Source: Kalaharituber pfeilii | Taxonomy: Eukaryota; Ascomycota; Pezizomycetes; Pezizales; Pezizaceae | Direction: 5' to 3' | DNA length: 64,000 nt | Assembly: GCA_015179045.1 (NCBI GenBank) | Contig: WHUZ01000042.1 | Span: 434,001 to 498,000 of the forward strand | Shown: piece after piece, positions 33,401 to 44,566 of the stretch | Position numbering within the stretch: the stretch's first letter is position 1 | Layout: each line of letters begins with the position of its first letter | The notes under the pieces: model-generated | What the model was told of the DNA's origin: nothing | The model's input: only the letters and a program-made list of their open reading frames with translations | Databases searched by the model: none | Translations under genes and position numbers: made by a program

Positions 33401-34007
33401 TGAAGGGCTGGTGGAGATGTGGGAGGGAAAGATGAGGGAGGGAGGAGTGGACCCAGGGCAGATGGCGATGGCGGGGTTGACGAGGCAGGAGATTGTGTTG
33501 GAAAGGCTGCCGTTTCTGGCAAGGATTGCGGGGGGTAGGGGGGTGGGTGAGAATGTGAGGATTAGGGTAGGCCAGATAGGCAAGAGGTTTATGGGGGCTA
33601 CTGGATCACAGTATATGGCGAAGGGGACACAGGCAGTCAGCACCATAGGCACCAGCTCACATCTGCGTCCAACTCTCTCTCCAGCGCTCCTCAAATCACT
33701 CGAGCAAGTTACTGTTTTCAATGGGATAGGGGGCCCAGTGCAAAACGAGGACTTTGTAATGGAGGATGAGCTCGTATCTGATAATGATGCGAGTCCAAGC
33801 ATGCAAAGCCGCTTGGGGGAGGAAAAGGACGAAAGTGAGGATAGGAAGCTTATGTCGCCTCCGCCAAAGCTATTTGGGAGGAGTGGTATTGGCAGAGGCG
33901 GTGATGGTGGTGATGCTGGCGGAGACGTGGCACTGGGAATTGGAATGGGGGTTGAAGGTATGGTGCTGGAGGACGATGATATAGAGGATCCGGATGGGGA
34001 ATGGTGA
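30460..34007 (+). CDS. RAD17: RAD17/RAD24-type checkpoint clamp loader
   Basis: AAA+ subunit that, with RFC2-5, loads the 9-1-1 clamp at DNA damage sites. Two exons (30460-32583 and 32685-34007, 101-bp intron) give about 1148 aa. A long disordered N-terminus contains KRVKRR and an acidic run (30790-30860). Then LNDLIQDWNSD precedes WLSNVYDEYHRKRVLVLKGP and the Walker A AGCGKTATLEVVA. Walker B is RRKLLLLEDLPNL, as in the family (LEDLPN). The sensor region includes PLVIIVSETSEGAG and the RFC-like ILSHPLLSEITFRKVAKTLL. Exon 2 opens with the family block STLGLFHAVGKIVYNKR, ends a Gly-rich region (33090-33350) and finishes acidic (EDDDIEDPDGEW). The first ATG (30460, MSQPLRKRIRLRRL) is used. The protein is longer than usual because of Gly/Glu-rich inserts. 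Confidence 0.88.
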
Positions 34008-34919
34008 GAGAGGAGGAGAGTGGGGAGCGATAAGAAAAGGGGGATGTGCGCAAGTATGTGCGTTTGGAGAAGGATATTCTACTTTCCCGGAGTCGATCTT
34101 AGTCCTAGATACCAGAATTTCTTCACTTATCTTTTTTTTCCTTCCTTGATTTCTCCTTTTAAGTTCCTCTGGGCGGGTTTGCTTGCTTGCTTCATTAATT
34201 TTGCATTAGCGTGTTGCGGAAGTCCTTTATTTTATTTTTTTATATGCCCAACTTGATCATGTGTATTGCAGCTTTGCGATTGCACTTGAGGGTGCCACAC
34301 TAGATGAAGTTGTTATCCCAACTTGGAAGGAGCAACGACGTTTAGCTTTAGAGGGAATAAATAAGTCAGAAATGATGATGTAAGGAGCTGAACTTGGCAA
34401 TACGGTCCCGTGATCATATATATTCAGAAGGAATCGATCGCACGAACTAGGACATCATTATCCTGCCAGTTTCCCATTCCTCCACTCCTTCCGGGCTCGT
34501 AACTTGCAACGGCTTGTGCAGACCTCACTTGGTTTGTATGCGCGTGTACTGCCACACTTTGGGTGGTGGTGGACATGGGAGTGAGCGGCGACAACCCGCC
34601 ATACCAGAGTGCAAGCTATTCTGTATGTTAGTCTCGAATACTTATACGTACTTGTCTAGTTGCATCGAGTACAGTACAATCCTCGCAGAGACTGGAATTT
34701 TCGTATTTACCCTTACTTGCGTTGCTGCCACCGAACTATCCACAGTTTAAATTACCCTCAACTGCATCTCTACCGCAGACCAAGACTACGTACCTCTTAG
34801 CTACTTACCCACCTGAATCAAATTCAATTTACGCTACGTAATTTACCTCAACCAGCACTGACTGAATCATGACGAACATGTCACGCCAACGTCCTGTGCC
34901 AAGGCCAGACTAAATAACA

Positions 34920-35640
34920 AGCATAAAAAGCGGGGCTGATCCCATCTTCGAGTGTTTAGAGATCAGAGCACTACAACGTTACCGATCGTAGCAATAAATT
35001 TCTCTTATTCTACGGGTTATGAGCTCGGCTCAGGGCCAAAAATGCTAGAGATACCGCAATAGCAAGCGACACGCTGATTCCGGCGCGAATCTACGGTATA
35101 TGTTCACCGCCCACGTCAAAGAAATCGAAAAGGAATTAACGTGTTTTATTTCCTCCTACGCAGGCAGCCGCCCCTCGAATGAATCCGCTTAGCCATCATC
35201 GTTGTCAAGGGCTCATACTTCAGACATCCGAAGCCCTATAGTCCAAAAGTGGCGCAATCATCATGCCAGCTCCTTCCAATTCCTGAAGAAACACGGTTCC
35301 CTGCTGACGGTCGAGCTCCCACGCACGAAAAAGAATTGAACTATTCGCTTGCCGAGCGACGTCACCTTGTTTTACTGCAGGTTGCATCTGGTTTTGCGGA
35401 GTTAATTCTCGAATTGTGAAGGCTCTAGTTTGGCATCAGTTAGGATTGCTGTGCTTTGCGAGATGGCATGTAATTGAGGGATGAAATGCTCTTGGCTGTT
35501 ATGCGCTTGGGTCGTTTTTATATCGCTGTGGTCTGCTGTGTCTACCTTTTTGGCGCTGTCCCGGGCTCATAACCTGTTGAATTAGAGTGATTTATTGGTG
35601 CAATCGATATCTTGTATTACTCTAATCTCTAAAATAAATT
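34920..35640. mobile_element. inverted pair of Copia-like LTR ends with primer-site motifs
   Basis: On the plus strand, a leader ending GCAATAAATTTCTCTTATTC runs into GGTTATGAGCTCGG (35015-35028), followed by CTCAGGGCCAAAAATG. On the minus strand, reading from 35640 leftward, a similar leader (GCACCAATAAATCACTCTAA) runs into GGTTATGAGCCCGG (35574-35561), followed by GACAGCGCCAAAAAGG. So two related element starts face each other with about 530 bp between the motifs. No gag or pol was recognised between them. Confidence 0.5.
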
Positions 35641-37276
35641 ACATAATCTACATCATGGGATTCTAGTAACGCTTCATTTACTTTGATTTTTCGTAATTTT
35701 ATTTCCTTAGGAATTGTTGCCTGCTTTACCTCCGTCGGCTATAGTCAACCCCAGCATCGCGTAAGTACATTGATCTGAGAGCTCATTGAACAGTATGTTG
35801 AAAATAAGCTTTCCAACCAAGGAGGAGAAGTGTGAGTTGGACCTTATGAGGCAGGTATTACTGACTTGGCCTGTTTCCTTGGAACGCTAGATATTAAGTT
35901 ACAAGTGAGTCTCATGCCACGAATAACAATTTCTCTCTTACTATGTACTTGGCTTCTGCTCAGGCCTTGTTTTCTCTAGTTGAGATCGTGAATAATAATA
36001 CAAATGCCTCTGATCTTGGGGTTCTCTCAACCCTCAGTAAAATGTACTATGCATGAGATTAGTTCTGCTACTCCTTCTGCATTGAAGCATTCCGTCATAT
36101 CACCGCATTATGCTGCTCATGCCCTTGCGCCGGGGTTAGCACAGCTCTTTTGCAAATGGCAGCCTATGGAAGAGATATTGAAAGAAGAGAGGGACTAAGC
36201 TTGGCAACGAGAGTAAGGCTAAGAATATAGAAAAGAGAACATTCATAGCTCATTTATGCCAACCAGACTACATTTATGTCCGCTTTCGGCTTCATTGCTG
36301 CGGCGCCAAGCAGTAACATCATACCATATGGGCCATATGTTTCTACTTGACTTCGTAAGCGATAGTTTGACACAAAGTCGAGAATGCAAGCTGATCTGCT
36401 GAGGGATGAAGTTGAGGCGTAGAAGATGATTGATCCTAGAAAATTGTATGCCCAGGAGTCCTTGGTACCTGAGCGAAGTGAAAGGATTATGACTATGAAA
36501 TGCAGGGTAAAGTGATTGCAGATTTTGATCAGCTGGCAACGAATTGGACGAGATAGGCGAGGTTCCACCTGGCAAAGGAGATGCACGTGCGTCATCTTTT
36601 AGATCTAGTAACAAAATTCCGATAGTAGATGAATCTACGTACAATGCAAAACTGACAACAGTAGGTGATGGAAACAGCAGGCCTTGTGTAGAAGGTACAT
36701 GTGAATGCGGGCTTGGCACACGCGGACTGAGGGTCTATAGCCAGGCAGTGTCCTGAAATCGCAGAGTCAGCTCTACTATCATTTGGCCTTTTGCAAATGC
36801 TACAGCGGTCCAGTTTTGGTTTTGAGAAACAACGCTACTATTTTAGAGTTCTTTTGATTAAATGCCCCAGTCTTTTGAAGGGATCGTGAATGGAGGACTT
36901 GATGGGGACAAACAAAAGTACTTGTAATTTTGAGCTGAGTGCAACAGTGCATGTTGTACTATGATAGTACCCTCAGGGTATATCAAGTATTGATACTGCG
37001 TTGCAGTTTTGTCGTGTCAAAACCCCCCCTCAAACCCACCCTTCTCCAGCAGCTGCAGCAGCGGTCTCATTGGTGCCACGTCCGATGATATCTCCAATGG
37101 CCCCTCCAGTGGCGCGCCCGTCCCGCTGCCCCTTCAGCAGCTTCTACAGCAGCTCCTCAGATAACATAAATCACTCCTTGGATCGACTACTCCCATTTGC
37201 TTTTGTTATATACAGTGACCACGTAAAAAGTCTTTGGCAATCCTGGGGTAAGTGTACCATGCAAACTACGTTCAGT

Positions 37277-37432
37277 GCAACCAGACCCAGGCTATAGTGG
37301 AGGAATGGGCGAGATCGTTTGTGCACGCAGCTAAAGGACCCTGACTATAGTGAAAAGAAGTGCTATAGTGAAAGTGAAGGATTTTCAGGATTAATTAATT
37401 CAGCAACAGGTAAAGTCTACTTGCTATAGTGA
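37277..37432. repeat. cluster of CTATAGTG motifs
   Basis: CTATAGTG occurs five times within about 160 bp, three of them as CTATAGTGAAA. Repeats of this kind occur at the ends of pogo/Tigger-type elements, but no inverted partner was found, so the origin is uncertain. Confidence 0.3.
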
Positions 37433-38525
37433 AATACCGGGGGCATGGTCTCAGTACTCCCCTATGTAATAGGCTTAGCAGAGTTGTGATTTAATTCAAG
37501 ATATCTCAATACAAAAAAGAGAAAAAAGAACTCTTAGTGTATCTGACTGCTTCAATGCCGTAGACATTGAATATAATGCCATTTGCTTGCCATTGGGATT
37601 AGGAAATAATTTGCAGAAGTCTTTTTAAGTCATTTCCCCTGGGTGCTGTCCCGCTTCCTGGCGAGCGCAACATATCTTCCATTTCTCTAGAGCTGGACGT
37701 CCAAAGCGGCGTTGTGGAGGTATGATGCTGGCGGCCGGGTAAGGAATTGAATTTGCACTTGAGATCCGTATGTCATACACTGAAAATTTCCGCATTTGAC
37801 AATTCTTTTCACCCTGCCTACTTGGGGGCCAGCACGTTGGTCTTCCTTAAACCAGACTATCTTCCTTATAGCCAGGGTTGCCTGTACATGCAAGCCTAAT
37901 CCCCAAGACTTTTTACAGGTCATTGCACTTTTGGTTTTGTCTGGCCATTTACCAAAATTTTATACGCATTAAAGGTTATACCAATGGCATCTTTCCTGTG
38001 ATCAATTGGTGGGTACAATGGGATTAAATTTGCAGGTACACGGGCCGGGTACACTGGGACATTAGATAAAGCCAGGTCTATAATTATGGTCGCTGAAGGA
38101 ATGCCTGGCTCATTTGGCGATTAATTCTAAAGTGTTATCTCACGAAAGAAAACACACTGGGACGCTTGCGGTAGTTCTATGGGGCTTGTAGGTACATGGA
38201 TCGGTGGGTGTATCAGTTTAGTATTATTGATAACTCTACACATGATATGCGTCTGCTTGTCCCCTTGCATTTGCGCTATACGATGTAGAGTATGCATACG
38301 GTACTTCCTGCCCAGGTAGTGCAGTCCTAACCTTTAACTCCAATAAGACCACTAGAGATTGCTAGGCTCAAGTTTATAGCTCTCTCGTGCCATTCGTAAG
38401 TTGATGAATAGATGATCTTGTAATGACAAAACCCCTTTCCGTATCTGTATCCAATACTCGCTGGATGGGTGTAGTGGGGATTTTGCAGAGCCTCATCTTG
38501 CATTCAACTTGATGCATGAGACATG

Positions 38526-38548
38526 TACTCGCTGATTCAAAAAGTAAT
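38526..38548. repeat. Tc1/mariner-like end in the NLR upstream region
   Basis: GTACTCGCTGATTCAAAAAG matches the end of the MITE at 47057 and, less closely, the end at 14464. It is a single end, about 140 bp before the NLR start codon. Confidence 0.4.
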
Positions 38549-38689
38549 CTGAGGCTGAGTACAACAAACAATCATCAATCGCTGTCGCTTACAATATCAT
38601 CAACGTGAATCAAGGCTCCTTATCCAAGCTCTCACTATTATTATTGTTGCATCTCATAGAAGTACTGACATTGACACCACTCTTCTGAA

Positions 38690-41600
38690 ATGGGTAAAAA
38701 TGATCCCAAAAGCCCAACAGGGCTTCGCGAGAGGGCAAGAAGGTTCGGGGAAAAGCTTGGTGTCAGGTCAGTTTTCAAACAGAATGGCGATACCCCTCAG
38801 CTAACCTCCCCTACTCTATAGAGGCTTGTCAAGATCGACATCTCCTGTTGGCAATATAGAGGGGCGTGGGAGGGCTTCTAGTGCCCCTCCCTCCCCCTCC
38901 CTGACAAACCCACGAACACGGCCAGCACAAATATCAGCGAGCCCATTTACTACTGTGACATCACCACTACCATTAGTACAAGTGCAAACTGTGGATGCTA
39001 CTTCAGCATCCGGTTCATCTCATTCACCAATTGCATCAGGACTACTGCAAACTCCTCCGCAGGATATTCGTGCCAATATCGAAGATGTAATCAAGGAGTT
39101 GGAGTCTGCTAAAGCTGATATCAAAAAAAGACAATGGAAATATACCAACAGGCATGGCGAGACTGTTGTCGTAGTGGAGCGGATAGGGCGGATCCTTAAG
39201 GGGGTGCAGAAGTATACAGCAATAGTCGGTACAGCAATACAGCATAGCCCTGAAACCACCGCTCTTGTATGGGCAGGTGTTAGAGTTATTCTGCAGGTCA
39301 GTCATAGAACTCCCTCCTATGGAATATTCACTTAATATAATAGGTTGCACTCAATCATGTCGAATTGATGGAAAACCTGGAACTTGTAATGGCAACTATT
39401 ATTAATACAATGGCCACTTGTGAATTCTATGCTCACATCTATATGACTGCATCGCTGGAGGTCACAGTCCATTCAGACTTAACTGAGGCTTTTAAATGCA
39501 AGCTGGATTCTGCTCTGAAAGCACTTTATGATGCCATTTCGGCTTTTACAGCCGAAGTAAAAAAATATTTCGGTAGCTCAACTTCGTGTAGGAAGTTCAT
39601 TTCCGGGCTAGCTTGGACTCCGCTAATGAGAACCAATTTAGGGACAAAGAATGTCGGGAATCTCTTTAAGCCTTTCTCAGTATCGATGCAACCATTGCTC
39701 GATGAAATAGCTAGCAAGGAAAGGGTCATTCGGGAGTGTGCGGAGATGGCCACAATGAAAAGGATCATGGGTAAGAATGGGAAGTCTTGCATTGGGATAT
39801 TCGCTAATGAGAGTAGAGAGTTCCAATGAATTGAAGCAGATGGAGGGTCTCTTGGATAATATAAGGGAGGAACTGAAACTTTTGTCGATGCTAGATGGTG
39901 AGTACATGGTGATATTATTTTCAGTCACGGATAATGGTTATGCTACTTATACTAACTGTCAATGAAAACAGAAATTTCCACAACCGGGAAGGAAAACCTT
40001 GCCATAACCAGGGAAAACCTTGCGGTATCCACTGAGATTAACGCGAAGTTATCTGCACTTGGTATGTTTGTTACCTCCCATTTGCTGATTGCTTGTTAAT
40101 GTAAACCTAGTATTGGATCAACGTCAAACAAATGTGTGGAAAACTCTAGATTCAGAATTTGAGCAGCTCAGAAAAGACTATCTAGCACAACATCAACTGG
40201 AGGTGTTCGAGCTTGACTTATATATTCCAGCAGAAGGAATGATGCATCCACATGATAGCAATCGTTTTGATCTACTAGATGCTGTTCGGCACTTAATTTC
40301 GGATGCTGTACCACAAAAGATTTGCCTAATTCAAGGTGCTGCTGGGTCCGGAAAATCAACTTTCAACCACCATCTTGCACGCCAGCTATGGCATGAGTAC
40401 GACAAATCTTCAGATCAAGCAACTGCGGTGGTTCCCGTGTTTATTCCACTCTTTAGAGCATATAGACCCGGAAGCAATATTAACACCTGCGATCTCATAG
40501 CTGCTTTTTTTACAAAGCAAGGCTTTCTTGAAGACCAAATACTGCTACTTCGGCGTCAGCGACGATTCGTATTTATCTTGGATGGCTATGATGAGATTGA
40601 GAGGCGAGACCGCAACTTCTACACCGAAAATGAGCTTGACTCCTGGAACGCTAAAGTTATCATTACGACACGACCAGAATATTTGCCTTCAGGGTATCAA
40701 AGCAAGTTTTACCCACCTGGTCAGTCGCAGCTATTACAAGAATATTTCCTGGCACCATTTTCGAAGTCTAACATCCAGAAGTACATTTCGCAATACGTAA
40801 ATGCTAAACCTGAGTGTTCTGTCAAGGAGTACGAACAATATATCTCAAAGCCTGATGTGTCCGCCTTAATCAGCAATCCTTTCCTTCTCAGAATGACTAT
40901 GGCTGTAAGACCAGCACAAAGCGACACGCTTAAGCGCGTGGATTTATACGAACAGTTTGTGGACGATTGGCTGAAGCGGGCACATGAACGTTTGAATGCT
41001 ATCCAATTACGGGAACCACAGCGCAATGCATATAACCAGTTAGAAGAGGACAACTTCAGCTTCCAAGCACGACACTTTTGTCAACAGTTTGCCCTAGCTC
41101 TCTATCGTCAACAGACCCTAGAAGCAACTTATGCACCCATTGCTATATTTTCAAATTCACAAGATCAGTCGGTCTGGAAGCACTTTTTAGCAAATGATGA
41201 TATTAAAGTGCAACTTTTACGCCTCAGTTCACCGCTTATTCGACAGGGAAATTTATATCGATTTTTACACAAGTCGCTACGGGATTATTTGGTAGCCGAA
41301 GTGATTTTGAAGGATGAGGCGTTCAATGAGTGTAAAGCCAATGCACTAATGAATGAATTTCATCTCGTTAATGATCCTGGTGTTCTTGACTTCATCACCG
41401 AAAAAGCATGGCTAATGCAGCACCAACTTTTGGCCTTTGTGGAGCGATCTAAAACTGACACTAATTTTGATATAGCATCAGCAAATGCAATTACAGTTCT
41501 AGTTAGAGCACGCAAAAGCTTCACAGGTTATGATTTGCGTAGCATACGTATTCCTAGAGCAGATCTAAGTGGTGGCTTCTTTCATCAGGCTCAATTGCAA

Positions 41601-43937
41601 AATGCAAACCTATGTCAGGTTCGTATATATGCAATCAACAAAAGCTCATTATTCATATATCAACAATTAACTAATCTTATAGAGCAGGTTCGTGCGCATC
41701 AAATCTGGTTTCAGGAGGCAGACCTGAGTAAAGCTAGCATGAACAATGTATCGTTTGGGGAAAGGCCTTTTATACAGGGACATAGTGACTCGGTAGTGAG
41801 TGTCGCCTTCTCGCCTGACGGCCAGCTGCTTGCCTCTGGCAGTTATGATCGTACTATACGCCTGTGGTCAGTGCCGCGTCATGAAACTGTCCATACCTTT
41901 GAGGGACATAGCAGCTGGGTACGGAGTGTCGCCTTCTCGCCTGACGGCCAGCTGCCTGCCTCTAGCAGTAATGATTGTACTATACGCCTGTGGTCAGTGC
42001 CGCGTCATGAAACTGTCCATACCTTTGAGAGGCATAGGGACTCGGTATGGAGTGTCGCCTTCTCGCCTGACGGCCAGCTGCTTGCCTCTGGCAGTAGTGA
42101 TCATACTATACGCCTGTGGTCAGTGCCGCGTCATGAAACTGTCCATACCTTTGAGGGACATAGCGGCTGGGTATGGAGTGTCGCCTTCTCGCCTGACGGC
42201 CAGCTGCTTGCCTCTGGCAGTTATGATCGTACTATACGCCTGTGGTCAGTGCCGCGTCATGAAACTGTCCATACCTTTGGGGGACATAGCAGCTCGGTAT
42301 GGAGTGTCGCCTTCTCGCCTGACGGCCAGCTGCTTGCCTCTGGCAGTGATGATCGTACTATACGCCTGTGGTCAGTGCCGCGTCATGGAACTGTCCATAC
42401 CTTTAAGGGACATAGCGGCTCGGTACTGAGTGTCGCCTTCTCGCCTGACGGCCAGCTGCTTGCCTCTGGCAGTGGTGATCATACTATGCGCCTGTGGTCA
42501 GTGCCGCGTCATGAAACTGTCCATACCTTTGAGGGACATAGCAGCTGGGTACGGAGTGTCGCCTTCTCGCCTGACGGCCAGCTGCCTGCCTCTAGCAGTA
42601 ATGATTGTACTATACGCCTGTGGTCAGTGCCGCGTCATGAAACTGTCCATACCTTTGAGGGACATAGCAGCTGGGTACAGAGTGTCGCCTTCTCGCCTGA
42701 CGGCCAGCTGCTTGCCTCTGGCAGTGATCATACTATACGCCTGTGGTCAGTGCCGCGTCATGAAACTGTCCATACCTTTGAGGGACATAGCGGCTCGGTA
42801 TCGAGTGTCGCCTTCTCGCCTGACGGCCAGCTGCTTGCCTCTGGCAGTGATGATCGTACTATACGCCTGTGGTCAGTGCCGCGTCATGAAACTGTCCATA
42901 CCTTTGAGGGACATAGCGACTTGGTACGGAGTGTCGCCTTCTCGCCTGACGGCCAGCTGCTTGCCTCTGGCAGTTATGATCATACTATACGCCTGTGGTC
43001 AGTGCCGCGTCATGAAACTGTCCATACCTTTGAGGGACATAGCCACTTGGTACGGAGTGTCGCCTTCTCGCCTGACGGCCAGCTGCTTGCCTCTGGCAGT
43101 TATGATCGTACTATACGCCTGTGGTCAGTGCCGCGTCATGAAACTGTCCATACCTTTGAGGGACATAGCGGCTCGGTATCGAGTGTCGCCTTCTCGCCTG
43201 ACGGCCAGCTGCTTGCCTCTGGCAGTGATGATCGTACTATACGCCTGTGGTCAGTGCCGCGTCATGAAACTGTCCATACCTTTGAGGGACATAGCGGCTG
43301 GGTATGGAGTGTCGCCTTCTCGCCTGACGGCCAGCTGCTTGCCTCTGGCAGTGAGGATCGTACTATACGCCTGTGGTCAGTGCCGCGTCATGAAACTGTC
43401 CATACCTTTGAGGGACATAGCAGGTCGGTACTGAGTATCGCCTTCTCGCCTGACGGCCAGCTGCTTGCCTCTGGCAGTAGTGATCATACTATACGCCTGT
43501 GGTCAGTGCCGCGTCATGAAACTGTCCATACCTTTGAGGGACATAGGGACTCGGTATGGAGTGTCGCCTTCTCGCCTGACGGCCAGCTGCTTGCCTCTGG
43601 CAGTGATGATCATACTATACGCCTGTGGTCAGTGCCGCGTCATGAAGCTGTCCATACCTCTGAGGGACATAGCAGGTCGGTACTGAGTGTCGCCTTCTCA
43701 CCTGACGGTCAGCTGCTTGCCTCTGGCAGTAGAAGCGTACATGTATGGCAAGTACAACACAAGGCAAGCCACATGCTAGCGAATCATTCCTTTGAAATTG
43801 CCTGTCTATGGGCAGTGCCCCAATGCAGACTTATCCTCACGAATGTAAACATTCAGGATGTGACTGGGCTCGATTCGCTCAATTTCCACCTGCTTGGACA
43901 ACGTGGAGCAGTTGGGCAGCCTGTACTCACTGAGTAA
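38690..43937 (+). CDS. NACHT-WD40 NLR (STAND) protein with 16 WD40 repeats
   Basis: Fungal NLR-like receptor. Six exons (38690-38766, 38822-39296, 39344-39770, 39817-39897, 39972-40061, 40111-43937) join in phase to 1658 aa. The order is: a basic start (MGKNDPKSPTGLRERARRFG); a Ser/Pro-rich linker; an alpha-helical NLR N-terminal domain (VQKYTAIVGTAIQHSPETTA, LVWAGVRVILQVALNHVELM); a coiled segment; NACHT with Walker A CLIQGAAGSGKSTFNHHLAR, Walker B RRFVFILDGYDEIE and sensor AKVIITTRPEYLPSG; and a winged-helix-like part ending LHKSLRDYLVAEVI. A short pentapeptide-like hinge (ADLSGGFFHQAQLQNANL) follows, then 16 WD40 repeats and a tail. Members of this class act in heterokaryon incompatibility or non-self recognition. 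The ligand and the outcome here are unknown. No HET, TIR or patatin domain is present. The N-terminal family assignment (Goodbye/DUF7708-like) is tentative. Confidence 0.9.
41774..43760 (+). repeat. tandem array of 126-bp WD40-coding units
   Basis: Sixteen units, each 42 codons (one is 41), on the pattern GHS-xxVx-SVAFSPDGQLLASGS-xDx-TIRLWSVPRHETVHTFE. Most of each unit is invariant at the DNA level. Changes cluster at the codons after GHS and around the GS-x-D-x turn. Units 2 and 7 are identical over their length, including the odd QLPASSSNDCT variant; units 9 and 12 encode the same residues. Unit 8 lacks one codon, and unit 16 is degenerate (SRSVHVW). Confidence 0.95.
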
Positions 43938-44425
43938 ATGATGTTGATGTAGATACTATTGGTTGTAGGTGCTTAGTCTCATGCCAGCAGGTGCCTTGGG
44001 ACACCGCCCGGGGCCCATCCTTTCTCCTGGCTACTAGCCCCCTTTATATAGAACTGGTCTCCTCGAGCGTGGCGTTTCTTCTTTGCTTATGATTCTTTAT
44101 ATGCTTCTTTTTTTTTTTTTTTTTATTTCATTACTCGCGTGCCGCCCTACGGGCTATGGCGAGGGTTTTATTAAGAGGAAAAAGAAACAAAACAATCTGG
44201 CTAATTACATGTGATGCCCGCGGTGTTCATTCATGATGCGGTTATATGCTTAACAATCAATGATTATTATCGCTGTGGTTTGCCATTCGGTGGCACCCAG
44301 TCAGAGTCCGTTCATCACGAGCCTCTCAGTCACCAGGTTGTTGCACGGCTTCATTGATGTCATGCTACTACATTCCTGTTCTCGTGCCCAGACTATTATT
44401 AACAGACTGGTTGCAGAATATCAAA
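43938..44425. other. downstream of the NLR, no gene seen
   Basis: NLR 3' flank with a poly(T) tract at 44108-44124. No gene. Confidence 0.5.
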
Positions 44426-44566
44426 GAGAAAACCTTTTTTTTCCCCTGTTTTCATGATGCCACTGAGATTTTTCATATAGACTAAATAATATAGTATTAG
44501 TTGATCATCCGAAACGGGAAAAATCTCAGTGGCGTCATGAAAACAGGGGAAAAAAAAGGTTTTCTC
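44426..44566. mobile_element. 141-bp foldback MITE with a perfect 10-bp target duplication
   Basis: Terminal inverted repeats of about 47 bp (GAGAAAACCTTTTTTTTCCC at the left, its reverse complement at the right) enclose about 47 bp. GAATATCAAA occurs on both sides (44416-44425 and 44567-44576), a 10-bp target-site duplication. This length fits Mutator-like elements (9-11 bp). There is no coding capacity. Confidence 0.85.

Larger units (their letters stand above)
34008..38689. other. accessory region upstream of the NLR, transposon debris
   Basis: About 4.7 kb with no intact gene recognised. It holds the inverted LTR/primer-site pair (listed separately) and a cluster of CTATAGTG motifs (37280-37430). 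A mariner-like end lies at 38526. ORFs at 36004-36198, 36243-36719 and 37001-37297 show no family features. The last 150 bp is the probable NLR promoter. Confidence 0.4.

Noticed and set aside
36243..36719. 158-codon minus-strand ORF near 36.5 kb
   Set aside because: No recognisable features; lies among transposon debris.
41800..43686. Long open frames shifted by one base through the WD40 array (SRLTASCLPLAV-type repeats)
   Set aside because: They are shadows: a 126-bp unit is a multiple of three, so a second frame stays open by repetition. They break wherever the variable codon is CTG (giving TGA).
41774..43760. Regular repeats as a possible CRISPR-like or satellite array
   Set aside because: The repeats are contiguous, in frame and encode canonical WD40 units; there are no spacers.
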